Shown here piece after piece: positions 17,429-26,537 of a stretch of 64,000 nucleotides of DNA (positions are counted from its first letter, which is position 1; each line of letters begins with the position of its first letter). The position numbers and the translations under genes were made by a program. Location: contig NZ_KZ319339.1 in NCBI RefSeq assembly GCF_002744735.1, positions 310,001-374,000 of the forward strand, read 5' to 3'. This stretch comes from Marinobacter guineae (lineage in GTDB: Bacteria; Pseudomonadota; Gammaproteobacteria; Pseudomonadales; Oleiphilaceae). The notes under the pieces are model-generated. The model saw nothing but the letters and a program-made list of their open reading frames with translations, made no database searches and was not told the DNA's origin.

Positions 17429-20137
17429 ATGCAGCTGACCACCAAATTCCTCAGGCCTACCTCGGATCCCCGCGCGGTAAAACGCGAACGGTTGAGCGCG
17501 CTCCTTGAACCCGATAGCCCGAGACGTCTGAACCTGGTGATTGCACCTGCAGGGTTCGGCAAAACCACCCTGGTCGCTCAATGGTGCTCGCGATCGTCGT
17601 CGCCGACCGCATGGCTTTCACTGGACGAACACGATGATGAGCCGAGGCGCTTCTGGCAGTATGTTACCGGCGCCTTCGAACACGCCGGCCTGACAGGAGC
17701 CGCTGAGCTACGTAAACAGCTGGCCCACAGCAATGATGAGGCCTTCACCGAAGCCATTACCGGGCTGATCAACACCCTCGCCCGGGATGGCAGCCCCTGG
17801 GTCCTGGTGCTGGACGACTTCCATTTTATTCACGACCCCGCCATACACCGGCAATTCGCCTATTTTGTCGATTACCTGTCTCCTGGCGTTACCGTCACCC
17901 TTGCTTCCCGGACCGAACCGCCGCTGCCCCTGGCGCGGTGGCGGGTGCGCCGCTGGATTCAGGACATACATCCTGGCCTGCTGGCATTTTCAGAAGATGA
18001 GTGCCGGCAATTTTTCCAGGACACCATGGGCCTGGAGATTTCCGAGGAAGACGTCCGGGCAATTTGCCGGAAGACAGAAGGCTGGGTTGCCGCCATGCAG
18101 CTGTCGGCACTGTCCGGCAAAGGCAGCTCAGGAGGAACGAAGCAGATTGATCTCGACGAGCGCCATATCAGTGATTATGTGTTGAGCGAGGTACTGGACC
18201 AACAGCCCGCGGAGCTTGCGGATTTTCTGCTGGAAACCGCCTGCTGTCCCCGCCTGTGTGCCTCATTATGTGATTCGATCCGCAGCTCCGACGACAGCCA
18301 GGAAATTCTGGAGAAATTGCTCAGCCAGAACCTGTTCCTGATCCCCCTCGACACCCGGAACGAGTGGTTTCGATATCACGATCTGTTCCGGGATGCCCTT
18401 CTTCTTCGTATTCGTCATCGCCAACCCGAGAAGGCAGAACGATTATGGCAGGGAACCGTAGACTGGCTGCTGGGCCATGGCCATGTGCAGGAAGGCATTG
18501 CCCAGATCGTCCATCACGAAGACTGGCACTGGTTGGCCCGGGTACTGGCTGAGCATGGCAATAACCTGATTCACGGTGGCTATCATTTACCGGTTCTGAA
18601 CTGGCTCGACGCCCTCCCCCGGAATCTGGTCACCGACAACCCACAACTCCAGATGCTGCGGATCTGGGGGCTGTTCTTTGCCAACCGCGTGGACTCCCTG
18701 GCGCCATTGCTGACCTCACTGGAAGATCTCCTCGACCGGCATGTGGCAGATTCCCATCCGGATGCCGAGGGGGCGCTCGGGCTCCAGAGCGAAATTTCGC
18801 TGATGCGCTCCTACCTCGCCCGGACCCGCAGCGATGACAAAAGCGCCACCGATCTCACACGGCAGGTTCTGAAAGAAATCGACCATACCCGCATCCCCCT
18901 GAAATCGGTGACCTATTACGGTCTGGGCCTCGACTACTACGGCAAGGGCGAGCTGGCCGAAGCCGAAGACGCCCTGCAGTCCGCCGTCCGTTATGGTCAG
19001 GTGGAACAAAAGCCAAGTACCGTTCTCTCCAGCGGCGGATTACTGGCCTGGATCCAGTACAACCGTGGCGATATCGACCTCGCCCTGGATACCTGCACCG
19101 ATATCCGGCAGTGGGTGGATCGGCACTATGCGGATCCCAGCCAGCCCAGGCTGATTTCCTGCTGGCAGAACAGCACCTTGTGCGAAATTCATCGGGAACG
19201 GGACCATCCCGAGCTTGCGGCCACCCACCTTCAACCATTGCTTGAACACGTGGAGCGGGGCACTGAAGCCGGACAGCACGTAGTCATCCAGTACGTCCGC
19301 GGCCACCTTGCCTTCAGCGAGGGCAAACTGCAGGAGGCCATCGAGGCGCTGGAGGACGCGGCCCAGACCGCCCGGAAGCGCCGGGACCAGATACTTTTCG
19401 AGCCACCGGCCAGCACCGCCTTGCTGGCCCGATGCTACCTGGCCAGCGGTTACCCGGACAAAGCCCGGGCCTGTCTCGATGCAAGAGTGGATGTCGAGTA
19501 CACCAACCCCCTGAACCTGGAACAGAACCGGATCAGTGAGGCGCGGGTGCTCGTGGCTTTGGGCCAACCTGAACGGGCCCAGGAAATTCTCAGCGCCCTC
19601 CTGCAGCCCGCCGAACGTAACGCCCACAACCGTCATCTGGTAGAGATCCTGCTGGTCTATGGCGAGGCTCTGGCACTTCAGGACCGCAAAGAAGAGTCCC
19701 AACAAATGCTCACCCGGGCAATAACCCGGGCCACCGAAGCCGGATTTATGCGGCTGCTGGCAGAAGAAAGCCCATACCTTCGTTCACTCCTTCTTTCTCT
19801 ACCCGCGCTGAACGCACCGGGGAGCTGGAACAGCAGCGTGCGAGCCATGCTTCTGAAACAGGAAGATAGGGCTGGAACAACAACCGTAGCGACTGAAGTT
19901 TCGCCTGAGCGTTCACCCCAAACACCAGAAACCCTTCCGGAGCCTCTCAGCCAACGGGAGCTGGAAGTGCTTGCACTGATTCACCAGGGCCATGCCAACA
20001 AGGAGATTGCCTCCCGGATGAGTGTGGCTCCAGCCACCGTCAAGGCCCACATCCGCAACCTTTACGGCAAGCTGGGCGTGGGCCGAAGAACCGAAGCGCT
20101 GGCCCGTGCGCGGGAACTCGGGCTCCTTGATAACTGA
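17429..20137 (+). CDS. Large ATP-dependent LuxR-family regulator (MalT-like)
   Basis: A 902-residue STAND-type regulator. The ATP-binding loop APAGFGKTT (residues 39-47) opens an NB-ARC-like ATPase with VLVLDDFHFI as Walker B. A long helical TPR-like middle follows. The C-terminal LuxR helix-turn-helix (LSQRELEVLALIHQGHANKE, then IASRMSVAPATVKAHIRNLY) ends the protein. Such proteins sense a small ligand, oligomerise with ATP and activate transcription, as MalT does for maltotriose. The ATG at 17429 is preceded by AGGGAAATC. A TTG at 17372 is a less likely start. No catabolic gene lies next to it, so the ligand and targets are unknown. A perfect CRP-type site lies 18 bases after its stop and points to a downstream promoter rather than to this gene. 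Confidence 0.9.
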   Translation: MQLTTKFLRPTSDPRAVKRERLSALLEPDSPRRLNLVIAPAGFGKTTLVAQWCSRSSSPTAWLSLDEHDDEPRRFWQYVTGAFEHAGLTGAAELRKQLAHSNDEAFTEAITGLINTLARDGSPWVLVLDDFHFIHDPAIHRQFAYFVDYLSPGVTVTLASRTEPPLPLARWRVRRWIQDIHPGLLAFSEDECRQFFQDTMGLEISEEDVRAICRKTEGWVAAMQLSALSGKGSSGGTKQIDLDERHISDYVLSEVLDQQPAELADFLLETACCPRLCASLCDSIRSSDDSQEILEKLLSQNLFLIPLDTRNEWFRYHDLFRDALLLRIRHRQPEKAERLWQGTVDWLLGHGHVQEGIAQIVHHEDWHWLARVLAEHGNNLIHGGYHLPVLNWLDALPRNLVTDNPQLQMLRIWGLFFANRVDSLAPLLTSLEDLLDRHVADSHPDAEGALGLQSEISLMRSYLARTRSDDKSATDLTRQVLKEIDHTRIPLKSVTYYGLGLDYYGKGELAEAEDALQSAVRYGQVEQKPSTVLSSGGLLAWIQYNRGDIDLALDTCTDIRQWVDRHYADPSQPRLISCWQNSTLCEIHRERDHPELAATHLQPLLEHVERGTEAGQHVVIQYVRGHLAFSEGKLQEAIEALEDAAQTARKRRDQILFEPPASTALLARCYLASGYPDKARACLDARVDVEYTNPLNLEQNRISEARVLVALGQPERAQEILSALLQPAERNAHNRHLVEILLVYGEALALQDRKEESQQMLTRAITRATEAGFMRLLAEESPYLRSLLLSLPALNAPGSWNSSVRAMLLKQEDRAGTTTVATEVSPERSPQTPETLPEPLSQRELEVLALIHQGHANKEIASRMSVAPATVKAHIRNLYGKLGVGRRTEALARARELGLLDN

Positions 20138-20154
20138 CAGTAGCGCCCAGAAAC

Positions 20155-20170
20155 TGTGACCTCCATCACA
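20155..20170 (+). promoter_or_regulatory. Perfect CRP/Vfr-type binding site
   Basis: TGTGA (20155-20159), six bases, TCACA (20166-20170): both half sites match the CRP consensus exactly and a T-rich stretch follows. It lies just past the end of the MalT-like gene. A weak -10-like TACTAC at 20193-20198 would place a start near 20204, about 42 bases from the centre of the site, the spacing of a class II CRP-dependent promoter. Confidence 0.65.
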
Positions 20171-20203
20171 TTTTTCCGGAACTTTCTAAGCCTACTACGC
20201 CCT

Positions 20204-20379
20204 TTGGACGATCCGTTTACGCCCCCTGCTGCTCTATCATTTGCTCAACGGTGAGGGAAACCTTACCAGGATTTCTGAAACTTCAGGCCTTCAGATTTCT
20301 TGTTCCGCGTTGTTTCGACGCCCGGGTTCGAAAGGACCCCTTCGATGAGAGCCAACCCATCTGGGCTGGCTCTTTTTTT
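20204..20379 (+). ncRNA. Candidate CRP-controlled small RNA
   Basis: The 297-base gap between the MalT-like gene and dinG has no credible reading frame, but it contains an ordered set of RNA signals. These are a perfect CRP-type site (20155-20170), a possible -10, a hairpin GGTGAGG-GAAA-CCTTACC at about 20250-20267 (one G-U pair, GNRA-type loop), several GGA triplets of the kind bound by CsrA/RsmA, and a strong terminator ending at 20379. The 5' end given here is inferred from the CRP spacing. A long 3' untranslated region of the MalT-like gene is the main alternative. Confidence 0.35.
20348..20379 (+). terminator. Strong rho-independent terminator
   Basis: AGAGCCA plus CCC (20348-20358) pairs with GGG plus TGGCTCT (20363-20373). 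There is one internal mismatch and a four-base loop, followed by a run of seven T. It points in the plus direction, ends 210 bases after the MalT-like gene and lies 56 bases before the convergent dinG stop. Confidence 0.9.
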
Positions 20380-20434
20380 ATGGGCGGGGTATGTGCTGAA
20401 AAGGGTGTGCTGGAGAAGGTTGTGTTGGGGACGA

Positions 20435-22564
20435 TCAGCGTTCAATCATCCGCCGGAACGGCGGCAGGGCATCCAGCAACAGCTGGCCGTAGCGCCTGGC
20501 GATGATGCGGCGATCCAGAATGGTCACCCGACCGGTGTCCTGCTCGGTTCTGAGCAAGCGCCCGACCGCCTGAACCAACTTGATCGAGGCATCGGGCACC
20601 GTGATTTCCATAAACGGATTGCCTCCGCGCTGGCTCACCCATTCCGCAAGGCTTGCCTCTATCGGATCATCCGGCACCGAGAACGGCAGCCTGGTAATAA
20701 CCACGTGGTGCAGGTACTTACCCGGCAGGTCGATACCCTCGGCAAAACTGGCAACCCCGAAGAGTACACTGGGCCGCCCCTCGTCCACGCGGCTGCAATG
20801 CCGCCGAAGCACTTCACCCTTGGCCATGTCGTCCTGGGTAATGATCAGGTCCGGATACTCCGGAGCCAGTGCATCCCGAACCTGGATCATCTGGCGCCGG
20901 GACGTGAACAGCACCAGGGTTGCCTTTTCACCTGCCCACAAGTCGGGTAACCGTTTGATCAGCTCATCGGTAAACCCATCATCCGTGGGCATGGCCGACA
21001 TAGCAGGCACTTCCACCGTTGCCATTTCGGCATAACGGAAGGAACTGGGCACCACCAGAAACCGGCTGTCCTGAGGCAGTCCGGCCCGGGAATTGAGGCG
21101 GTCAAACCGCCCAAGGGCTGTCAGAGTCGCGCTTGTCAGCACGGCCCCATAAGCCCGGGACCAGAGCCGGGAATACAGCAGATTGTCCGCCAGTACCGGA
21201 GAGCTGTAGAGCGTAATGTCTTCGGCATGATCCCAACGCTGCCGGACTGCCCAGCGCGCGGGTGGCGGGCTGCCTCCTCCCTCGCACCAGGCGGTCCAGA
21301 GTCTCAACTGATCTTCAGCCCGGCTATGGAAAGAGCCGATCACCGGGTACCAGGCTTCGGCGGTTTCCCGGTCAATCTCGTGTTCCTTGCGCTCATCAAA
21401 CGCGCCCTGCAGCTCATCCGCAAGCACGCCGAGCTGGCGCACCAGGTTGGCCGTGGCTATCCGGCTCTCGGCCGACAGATCCGCCATGGCTTCCGGTAGC
21501 TCACCTTCCGGGTAACGCCACTGGGCGGTTCGGCGCTCCTCGTTGAATTCCCAGCCGGTGTTCTGTTCGGCTTCCTCATAGACCCTGGCCAGAACCAGAT
21601 CGACATCCCGGGATGCAGAGCCAATGCGGTCCAGTGTCTTGGTCGCCTGGCTACCTCCAGGCAGGTAAGGTTGCATTTTGACCAGCGCCTGGGAGAGTTG
21701 CTTCAGCCACTGGCGTGTGGAATTCAGCGGTACCGATGCTGCAAAATGGTTCAGCGCCTTGTCCGGAAGATGGTGGGCCTCATCAAAAATGTACAACGCA
21801 TTTTCAGGTTCGGGCAAAATGGCACCGCCACCGAGCGCCAGATCCGCAAGCACCAGATCGTGGTTCGCCACCACGATATCGGCATCATCCAGATCTTTGC
21901 GGGCATCGAAAAACGCGCAACTGTCGAAGTAGCTGCAGTGGCGGTTGGTGCATTGCCGGTGATCCGTGGTGACCTGGCGCCAGACATCGTCCGGAATCTG
22001 CTCTGGCCAGTGGTCCCGGTCGCCATCCCAGTTTCTTGAACCGTAACTGGCGAGCATCTCCTCGAAGAAAGCCCGGGTGCCCGGCTCTTCGGACTTGGGA
22101 CCATCCAGCAGGAACAGCGGCATGGTATCGCTGTCGCCATTGCCCTCGTCGTGCAGGCGTGCCTCCAGTCTGGACATGCACAGGTACCGGCCCCGACCCT
22201 TGGCGAGGGTCCAGTTGAAAGCCATCTTGCTGTGTTTTTTAAGATCCGGGAGGTCTTTCAGAACAATCTGATCCTGCAATGCAACAGTGGCCGTGGAGAT
22301 AACCAGGGTTTTACCCAAGGCCTTGGCCACAGGAATTGCCGCAATCAGATAAGCCAGGGTCTTACCGGTACCGGTCCCCGCCTCGACAACGCACGCTGAA
22401 GCCGGCGAGGTTCTCTGGCCATCGTTCTCGGTGATCTCGCCCATGTATTTTGCAATTTCGGCGATCATCAACCGCTGGCCGTAGCGGGCACGGATATCCT
22501 TGCCTGCCAGCACATCCCGGTAGCCCTGCTGAATCTCCTGCTTGGTGTCGTCAGTCAGCGCCAT
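20435..22564 (-). CDS. dinG: ATP-dependent DNA helicase DinG
   Basis: A 709-residue 5'-3' superfamily 2 helicase of the XPD type that resolves R-loops and other DNA structures. Motif I is VEAGTGTGKTLAYL near residue 55, the iron-sulfur cysteines are in CTNRHCSYFDSCAF near residue 200, and the Walker B box FDEAHHLPD is near residue 255. VQAVGRLLRTEQDTG near the C-terminus is motif VI. The start is the ATG at 22562-22564, which shares one base with the gspB stop (TAATG). The upstream in-frame start at 22582 would lie inside gspB. In Escherichia coli dinG is SOS-controlled, but no LexA box is seen here and it seems to be expressed with gspA-gspB. Confidence 0.94.
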   Translation of the reverse strand: MALTDDTKQEIQQGYRDVLAGKDIRARYGQRLMIAEIAKYMGEITENDGQRTSPASACVVEAGTGTGKTLAYLIAAIPVAKALGKTLVISTATVALQDQIVLKDLPDLKKHSKMAFNWTLAKGRGRYLCMSRLEARLHDEGNGDSDTMPLFLLDGPKSEEPGTRAFFEEMLASYGSRNWDGDRDHWPEQIPDDVWRQVTTDHRQCTNRHCSYFDSCAFFDARKDLDDADIVVANHDLVLADLALGGGAILPEPENALYIFDEAHHLPDKALNHFAASVPLNSTRQWLKQLSQALVKMQPYLPGGSQATKTLDRIGSASRDVDLVLARVYEEAEQNTGWEFNEERRTAQWRYPEGELPEAMADLSAESRIATANLVRQLGVLADELQGAFDERKEHEIDRETAEAWYPVIGSFHSRAEDQLRLWTAWCEGGGSPPPARWAVRQRWDHAEDITLYSSPVLADNLLYSRLWSRAYGAVLTSATLTALGRFDRLNSRAGLPQDSRFLVVPSSFRYAEMATVEVPAMSAMPTDDGFTDELIKRLPDLWAGEKATLVLFTSRRQMIQVRDALAPEYPDLIITQDDMAKGEVLRRHCSRVDEGRPSVLFGVASFAEGIDLPGKYLHHVVITRLPFSVPDDPIEASLAEWVSQRGGNPFMEITVPDASIKLVQAVGRLLRTEQDTGRVTILDRRIIARRYGQLLLDALPPFRRMIER

Positions 22565-23280
22565 TATCGGGGGCTCACCCAATCCCGGACCACACCCACC
22601 CGGAAGCGTTGTCCGTTAAGGCTAAGCACGACTCCCTCCTCGGTGATGTCTTCCACCCGTAAACCGGCAAACGCGTCACCGATGCGCAGATAGGCATTAT
22701 TAATCATGACACGGCGGGACGCCGGAGATGAGGAGTAGATATGGCTGTTAAAGGTCAAGTCCGGAACACTCTTCTGAAACGAAAGGGGCAACTCTACCAG
22801 ATGGGGCACCCTGCCCGCCTGCTCAGTCGCCGGCAAGGGCGGAAAAGTCTGCGATGAATCGGATGACGGAACAATAATGGTCGCCCGCTCACGGGGTACG
22901 GGCACAGCAACAGTCTCGGCGTCTGGCGGGCTGACAGACGATTCTGGCAGGTTTTCGGCCTCTGCGATCGGCTTATCCGGTTCGGATTCCTTCACTGCTG
23001 CCGTCGCTTCGGGTGACTCTAACCCTGGTTCCAGTTCCGGCTCTGGCGCTGGTGACGCCTCAACCTGTTCGGCCGGTTGATCTGGTGGCAGGAAGCCTGG
23101 CCAGAAAACAAAAGCCAGCACACCGGCGTTGAGCAGCAGGGCCACAGCGACCCAAATCACCGGCGATACCCGTTTCTTTTTTGGCCGGTGAATTAGCTGC
23201 ACCTGTTGGCCAAGGTCGGGTACCCGGCCCTGGCGGCGCTCCGTTTCGGATTTTCTCAATGCGTCAAGAATATAAGACAT
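22564..23280 (-). CDS. gspB: General secretion pathway protein B (GspB-like)
   Basis: A 238-residue inner-membrane protein. The N-terminus (MSYILDALRKSETERRQGRV) is the hallmark of GspB. One membrane segment follows at residues 41-63 (VIWVAVALLLNAGVLAFVFW), then an acidic Pro/Glu-rich periplasmic linker and a C-terminal beta domain (INNAYLRIGDAFAGLRVEDI) that recalls the T2SSB/GspC-like domain. GspB works with the ATPase GspA to insert or assemble the type II secretin through the peptidoglycan. The gspA-like gene lies 2 bases upstream, and dinG overlaps the stop codon. No other type II secretion genes are in view, as is common for this detached pair. Confidence 0.88.
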   Translation of the reverse strand: MSYILDALRKSETERRQGRVPDLGQQVQLIHRPKKKRVSPVIWVAVALLLNAGVLAFVFWPGFLPPDQPAEQVEASPAPEPELEPGLESPEATAAVKESEPDKPIAEAENLPESSVSPPDAETVAVPVPRERATIIVPSSDSSQTFPPLPATEQAGRVPHLVELPLSFQKSVPDLTFNSHIYSSSPASRRVMINNAYLRIGDAFAGLRVEDITEEGVVLSLNGQRFRVGVVRDWVSPR

Positions 23281-23282
23281 AG

Positions 23283-25019
23283 CTACTCTCGATTGCCTGA
23301 CCGATTGCCCGACCGATTGCCTGACTCTGAAGGCTGAAGTCGGGGAACAGACGCCTCAAGATCGTTATTCATCTGGATAATGGTCATGGCTCCGGCAATT
23401 CCGTCAACGGTAAGACCACGGGCGGACTGGTACCAGCGCACCTGCTCCTCGGCACTCATCCGTTTGATCTGATCGCTTTCGGGGCGACTGGCACTGAGCG
23501 CCTCCGCCAGTTCCATCATCCGGGCGCCAATCCATAACTGTTGGCCGTTGTCGGTGCTGTAGAAGCCGTCGCCCGTGAGGTATTCCGGAAGGCGCCACAA
23601 TACCCGGTATTCCCCAAACCAGTAAGGCTCGATACTGGCGAACGATAGCTCCACGTTACCGGAGGGCAACGCGACTTCGGCGGTGTCGCCATCCAGGTGG
23701 CGAATCACCACATAACCGCTGTTGCCGGCCTGGTCCTGAAGCTGCAACATCACCGGGCGGTCCAGAAACTCAAGACTCCTGCGGCTGCCCTGCCGCTCCA
23801 GACACGCCAACCCGTTTTCACTCGCAAAATCACAGGCCACTGGCGCATCGGCGGGTTGATAATCGCGCCCCCAGATCCCGAACAGCATTCGGAACGCTTC
23901 GGCCGGATCGAGCAACTGGCCGGGCACCTCCAGTTTTGCAAGGGCCTGAGGCTCAGGTATTGAAGTGCTATCCCCGGTATCCGCCGAGTCCGGCATTTCC
24001 GCTTCGACCATTTGGGCCGGTTCATCCGCAACCCGCTCAATTGCACCCTGCAATGGTTCCGCCGCGGGCTGCTCTGCCAGAGCCGGCTCGCCCGGGGCCC
24101 AACGCTCAAACAGCCAGGCGGTTCCGATGATGGCAACAAGCACCGATGCCGCAACGATCAGATACTGGGACCTGTCTGGTGAGCCGCCTTGCCGCGACGG
24201 CCGGGGGCCGATGGAAGGGCCACGAACCTCTTTCGCTGCGTGCCTAATATGATCAGCGGTAATTTCGTGCTCACCTTCCGCGTAGGCCCCAAGCAGCGCC
24301 CGGTCACTGATCAGATTGATCAGCCGGGGAATGCCCTGACTTTCCCGGTACAGTCGCTGAACGGCCCGAGGGGAAAAAATATCCCCGCGCATGCCGGCAA
24401 CGCTGAGCCGGTAACGCAGGTAAGCAGGCAGCTCGTTCTTGCCAATGGCATCAAGGTGATACCGCGCAGTTACCCGCTGGTTCAGTTGCCGCAGCTCCGG
24501 AAGGGCAAGTATCTCCTGCAACTCCGGCTGGCCAAGCAGGACAATCTGCAGCAGTTTTTTCTCGGCGGTTTCCAGGTTGGTGAGCAGTCTCAGTTGCTCC
24601 AGAACGTCTGCAGACAGATTCTGGGCCTCATCAATCATCAACACCTTATGGCGGCCGGCCGCATGGGCCTTCAGCAGATCCTGGTTGATCAAATCAACCA
24701 GCTCCTTGATGGTGGCGCCAATGTCGTGGGGAATCTCCAGCTCATCGCAGATGGATGACAGCAACTCCCGGGCAGACAGGCGGGGGTTCAGAACCAGTGC
24801 AATGTCGACGTTATCTGGGGCATTTTCAATAAAGCAGCGGGAAACGGTGGTTTTTCCCGTTCCCACTTCGCCAGTAATGACAATAAAACCACCCTGGCCC
24901 TGAACCCCGTACATCAGGTGCGCCAAAGCTTCCTTGTGGCGGTCACTGAGATAGAGATAACGGGGGTCCGGGGCGATGGAAAACGGTGGTTCGCGAAAGC
25001 CGAAAAAGTCGTAATACAT
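23283..25019 (-). CDS. gspA: ExeA/GspA-like ATPase with peptidoglycan-binding domain
   Basis: A 578-residue protein. The AAA ATPase domain at the N-terminus has Walker A GEVGTGKTT (residues 50-58) and Walker B VLMIDEAQNLS. A membrane segment lies around residue 290 (YLIVAASVLVAIIGTAWLF). The periplasmic part ends in a peptidoglycan-binding-type motif (WYQSARGLTVDGIAGAMTII). ExeA of Aeromonas binds peptidoglycan and helps the secretin assemble. The last dozen residues are an imperfect repeat of SGNR encoded by three 12-base copies, giving a tail that looks recently expanded. The gene begins one base after the second patatin gene's stop and is followed 2 bases later by gspB. Confidence 0.9.
   Translation of the reverse strand: MYYDFFGFREPPFSIAPDPRYLYLSDRHKEALAHLMYGVQGQGGFIVITGEVGTGKTTVSRCFIENAPDNVDIALVLNPRLSARELLSSICDELEIPHDIGATIKELVDLINQDLLKAHAAGRHKVLMIDEAQNLSADVLEQLRLLTNLETAEKKLLQIVLLGQPELQEILALPELRQLNQRVTARYHLDAIGKNELPAYLRYRLSVAGMRGDIFSPRAVQRLYRESQGIPRLINLISDRALLGAYAEGEHEITADHIRHAAKEVRGPSIGPRPSRQGGSPDRSQYLIVAASVLVAIIGTAWLFERWAPGEPALAEQPAAEPLQGAIERVADEPAQMVEAEMPDSADTGDSTSIPEPQALAKLEVPGQLLDPAEAFRMLFGIWGRDYQPADAPVACDFASENGLACLERQGSRRSLEFLDRPVMLQLQDQAGNSGYVVIRHLDGDTAEVALPSGNVELSFASIEPYWFGEYRVLWRLPEYLTGDGFYSTDNGQQLWIGARMMELAEALSASRPESDQIKRMSAEEQVRWYQSARGLTVDGIAGAMTIIQMNNDLEASVPRLQPSESGNRSGNRSGNRE
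23290..23325. repeat. Three tandem 12-bp copies at the 3' end of the gspA-like gene
   Basis: CGATTGCCTGAC occurs at 23290-23301, with one change (CGATTGCCCGAC) at 23302-23313, and again at 23314-23325. It encodes the SGNR repeats at the C-terminus. Such in-frame tandem repeats can change copy number by slippage. Confidence 0.85.
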
Positions 25020-25020
25020 A

Positions 25021-26508
25021 TCAGGACGTACCGGAATCCGCGTTATTGATCAGTCTGAGTTCCGCCGTGCGCCGGTTCTGCTGTTTCAGCCGTCGAACGC
25101 AACGCTCCAGAGTCTTGGAGATGCGGGCGTGGGAACGGATCATGGAGATCTTCGGCCAGGTGGCCCGTTCGCCGGCAAGAATCATTTCCCGAACATAGGC
25201 CGGGTCCGGATTCGACAACATCCGTCGAAAGTCTCTGAAGGAGTAGTTGGGCGCGATGGTGACATCTCCCGAGTACCGCTGGGCCATAATCGTGTACAAC
25301 TGACCGGACATCTGCCGCAAGAGTTCCGGCCTTAGCCGTTTCCGCAAGTAATCGAACACCCCCTGGCCGTGAAACTGTATTTCAGATTTCATCAGATGCA
25401 TGGGCAGGTTTGCCAGGGAGAGTTTTTCGTCCCTGCCCTGCTGGCTGAGAAACGGTACAACATGGGGATTGGTCTGGCTCGCGATGGTGAAGTTCACATC
25501 GTACAGGTGCATCAGGCGCTCAATGGGCAAGTCGCTTACAACCGAACCGTCTACGAATTTCAGGCGCGGCATATAAGGCAGTGTATTGCCATGGATATCC
25601 TTCTTCATCAGCGTGACCGGCGGAAAAATACCCGGCACCGCCGCACTGGCCAATACCGCACTCCATACCATCAGGTAGGGAGAGGTATAGCCACAAAGCA
25701 GACGGGACTTCTGATGCGCCTGCACCGGCGAAACGCTGACGTTAATGGAGCGGCCTGTCCGCTGGTAGGCTTCCTCAAAGGTATACTCACCAATGTTGGC
25801 CCGCAGGCAGGATCGCAGCTGCTCCTGGTCCATAAGACCGTCGCCCCGCACCGCACTGAGCAGGCCCCGCCATTTCCAGGCATTGAGATTGTGGTTCTCG
25901 GGCACCAGCATTTCCGGCACTTCCGCATCCGTATGGACACCGAGAATACCGGCAATAATGGCACCGATACTGGAGCCGGCAATCACCTGGGGCAAAAGCC
26001 CTTTCTCCCAAAGCGCCTTGATCACCCCGAAATGGAACATGCCCAGTGTTGCACCGCCACTGAGCAGCAGAGCCGGACGACCATAGCTGGTAAGCGTATC
26101 CCGGAAAAACTGGAGTTTATCCGCGACCGGAAAACCAGGTACCGGGTGATCACACAGATAGTCGAGGGCTTCACAAACCTGGGTAATGTATTCCTCGATC
26201 AGGTGTTTGGTGCCCACCCGTGACCGGGTATAAAGCGCCGGGTTTCCCATGTTTCCCAGGTCATGGTGCAGCCCCTCACGCAGGGCACGCTTGAGGCGTT
26301 CGAAATCATTCTGCTGCCGATACTGCTTGAGATTGCTCAGCCGATCGTAAATGAGCTCGTAATGGTAATAGTCGGAGGCAAAGTCCTCCTTCCACTCCGC
26401 ATTTCCTTCCAGGAAATCCAGTTCCAGCGCGGCTGCCTTCCACACCTCGTAGTTGGGCGCTTCGGCCAGCATTCTCCGGAATTTCGTTATTCTTGGATCC
26501 TTGAGCAC
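25021..26508 (-). CDS. Patatin-like phospholipase with DUF3336 domain
   Basis: A 495-residue protein. The N-terminal 130 residues form the helical DUF3336 domain seen in fungal and plant triacylglycerol lipases and in many marine bacteria. The patatin core follows with LLSGGATLGMFHFGVIKAL (oxyanion), the nucleophile elbow GSSIGA near residue 180 and VDGSVVSDLPIERL with the catalytic Asp, so the DGA motif is DGS here. The start is a GTG at 26506-26508 with AAGGAG seven bases ahead. It is presumably an intracellular lipase or phospholipase. In an organism that may store wax esters or triacylglycerols it could release fatty acids, but that is inference. gspA follows after one base. Confidence 0.87.
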   Translation of the reverse strand: MLKDPRITKFRRMLAEAPNYEVWKAAALELDFLEGNAEWKEDFASDYYHYELIYDRLSNLKQYRQQNDFERLKRALREGLHHDLGNMGNPALYTRSRVGTKHLIEEYITQVCEALDYLCDHPVPGFPVADKLQFFRDTLTSYGRPALLLSGGATLGMFHFGVIKALWEKGLLPQVIAGSSIGAIIAGILGVHTDAEVPEMLVPENHNLNAWKWRGLLSAVRGDGLMDQEQLRSCLRANIGEYTFEEAYQRTGRSINVSVSPVQAHQKSRLLCGYTSPYLMVWSAVLASAAVPGIFPPVTLMKKDIHGNTLPYMPRLKFVDGSVVSDLPIERLMHLYDVNFTIASQTNPHVVPFLSQQGRDEKLSLANLPMHLMKSEIQFHGQGVFDYLRKRLRPELLRQMSGQLYTIMAQRYSGDVTIAPNYSFRDFRRMLSNPDPAYVREMILAGERATWPKISMIRSHARISKTLERCVRRLKQQNRRTAELRLINNADSGTS

Positions 26509-26537
26509 CGCTGAACTCCTTTCGCCCGGGCTGAAAC

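Noticed and set aside
20324..20333. GGTTCGAAA resembling a tRNA T-loop after the MalT-like gene
   Set aside because: No acceptor, D or anticodon stems can be folded around it, and the flanking bases do not pair as a T arm.
20435..22564. LexA box expected before dinG
   Set aside because: No CTGT-N8-ACAG was seen upstream. dinG starts inside the gspB stop and is likely read from the promoter of the upstream genes.
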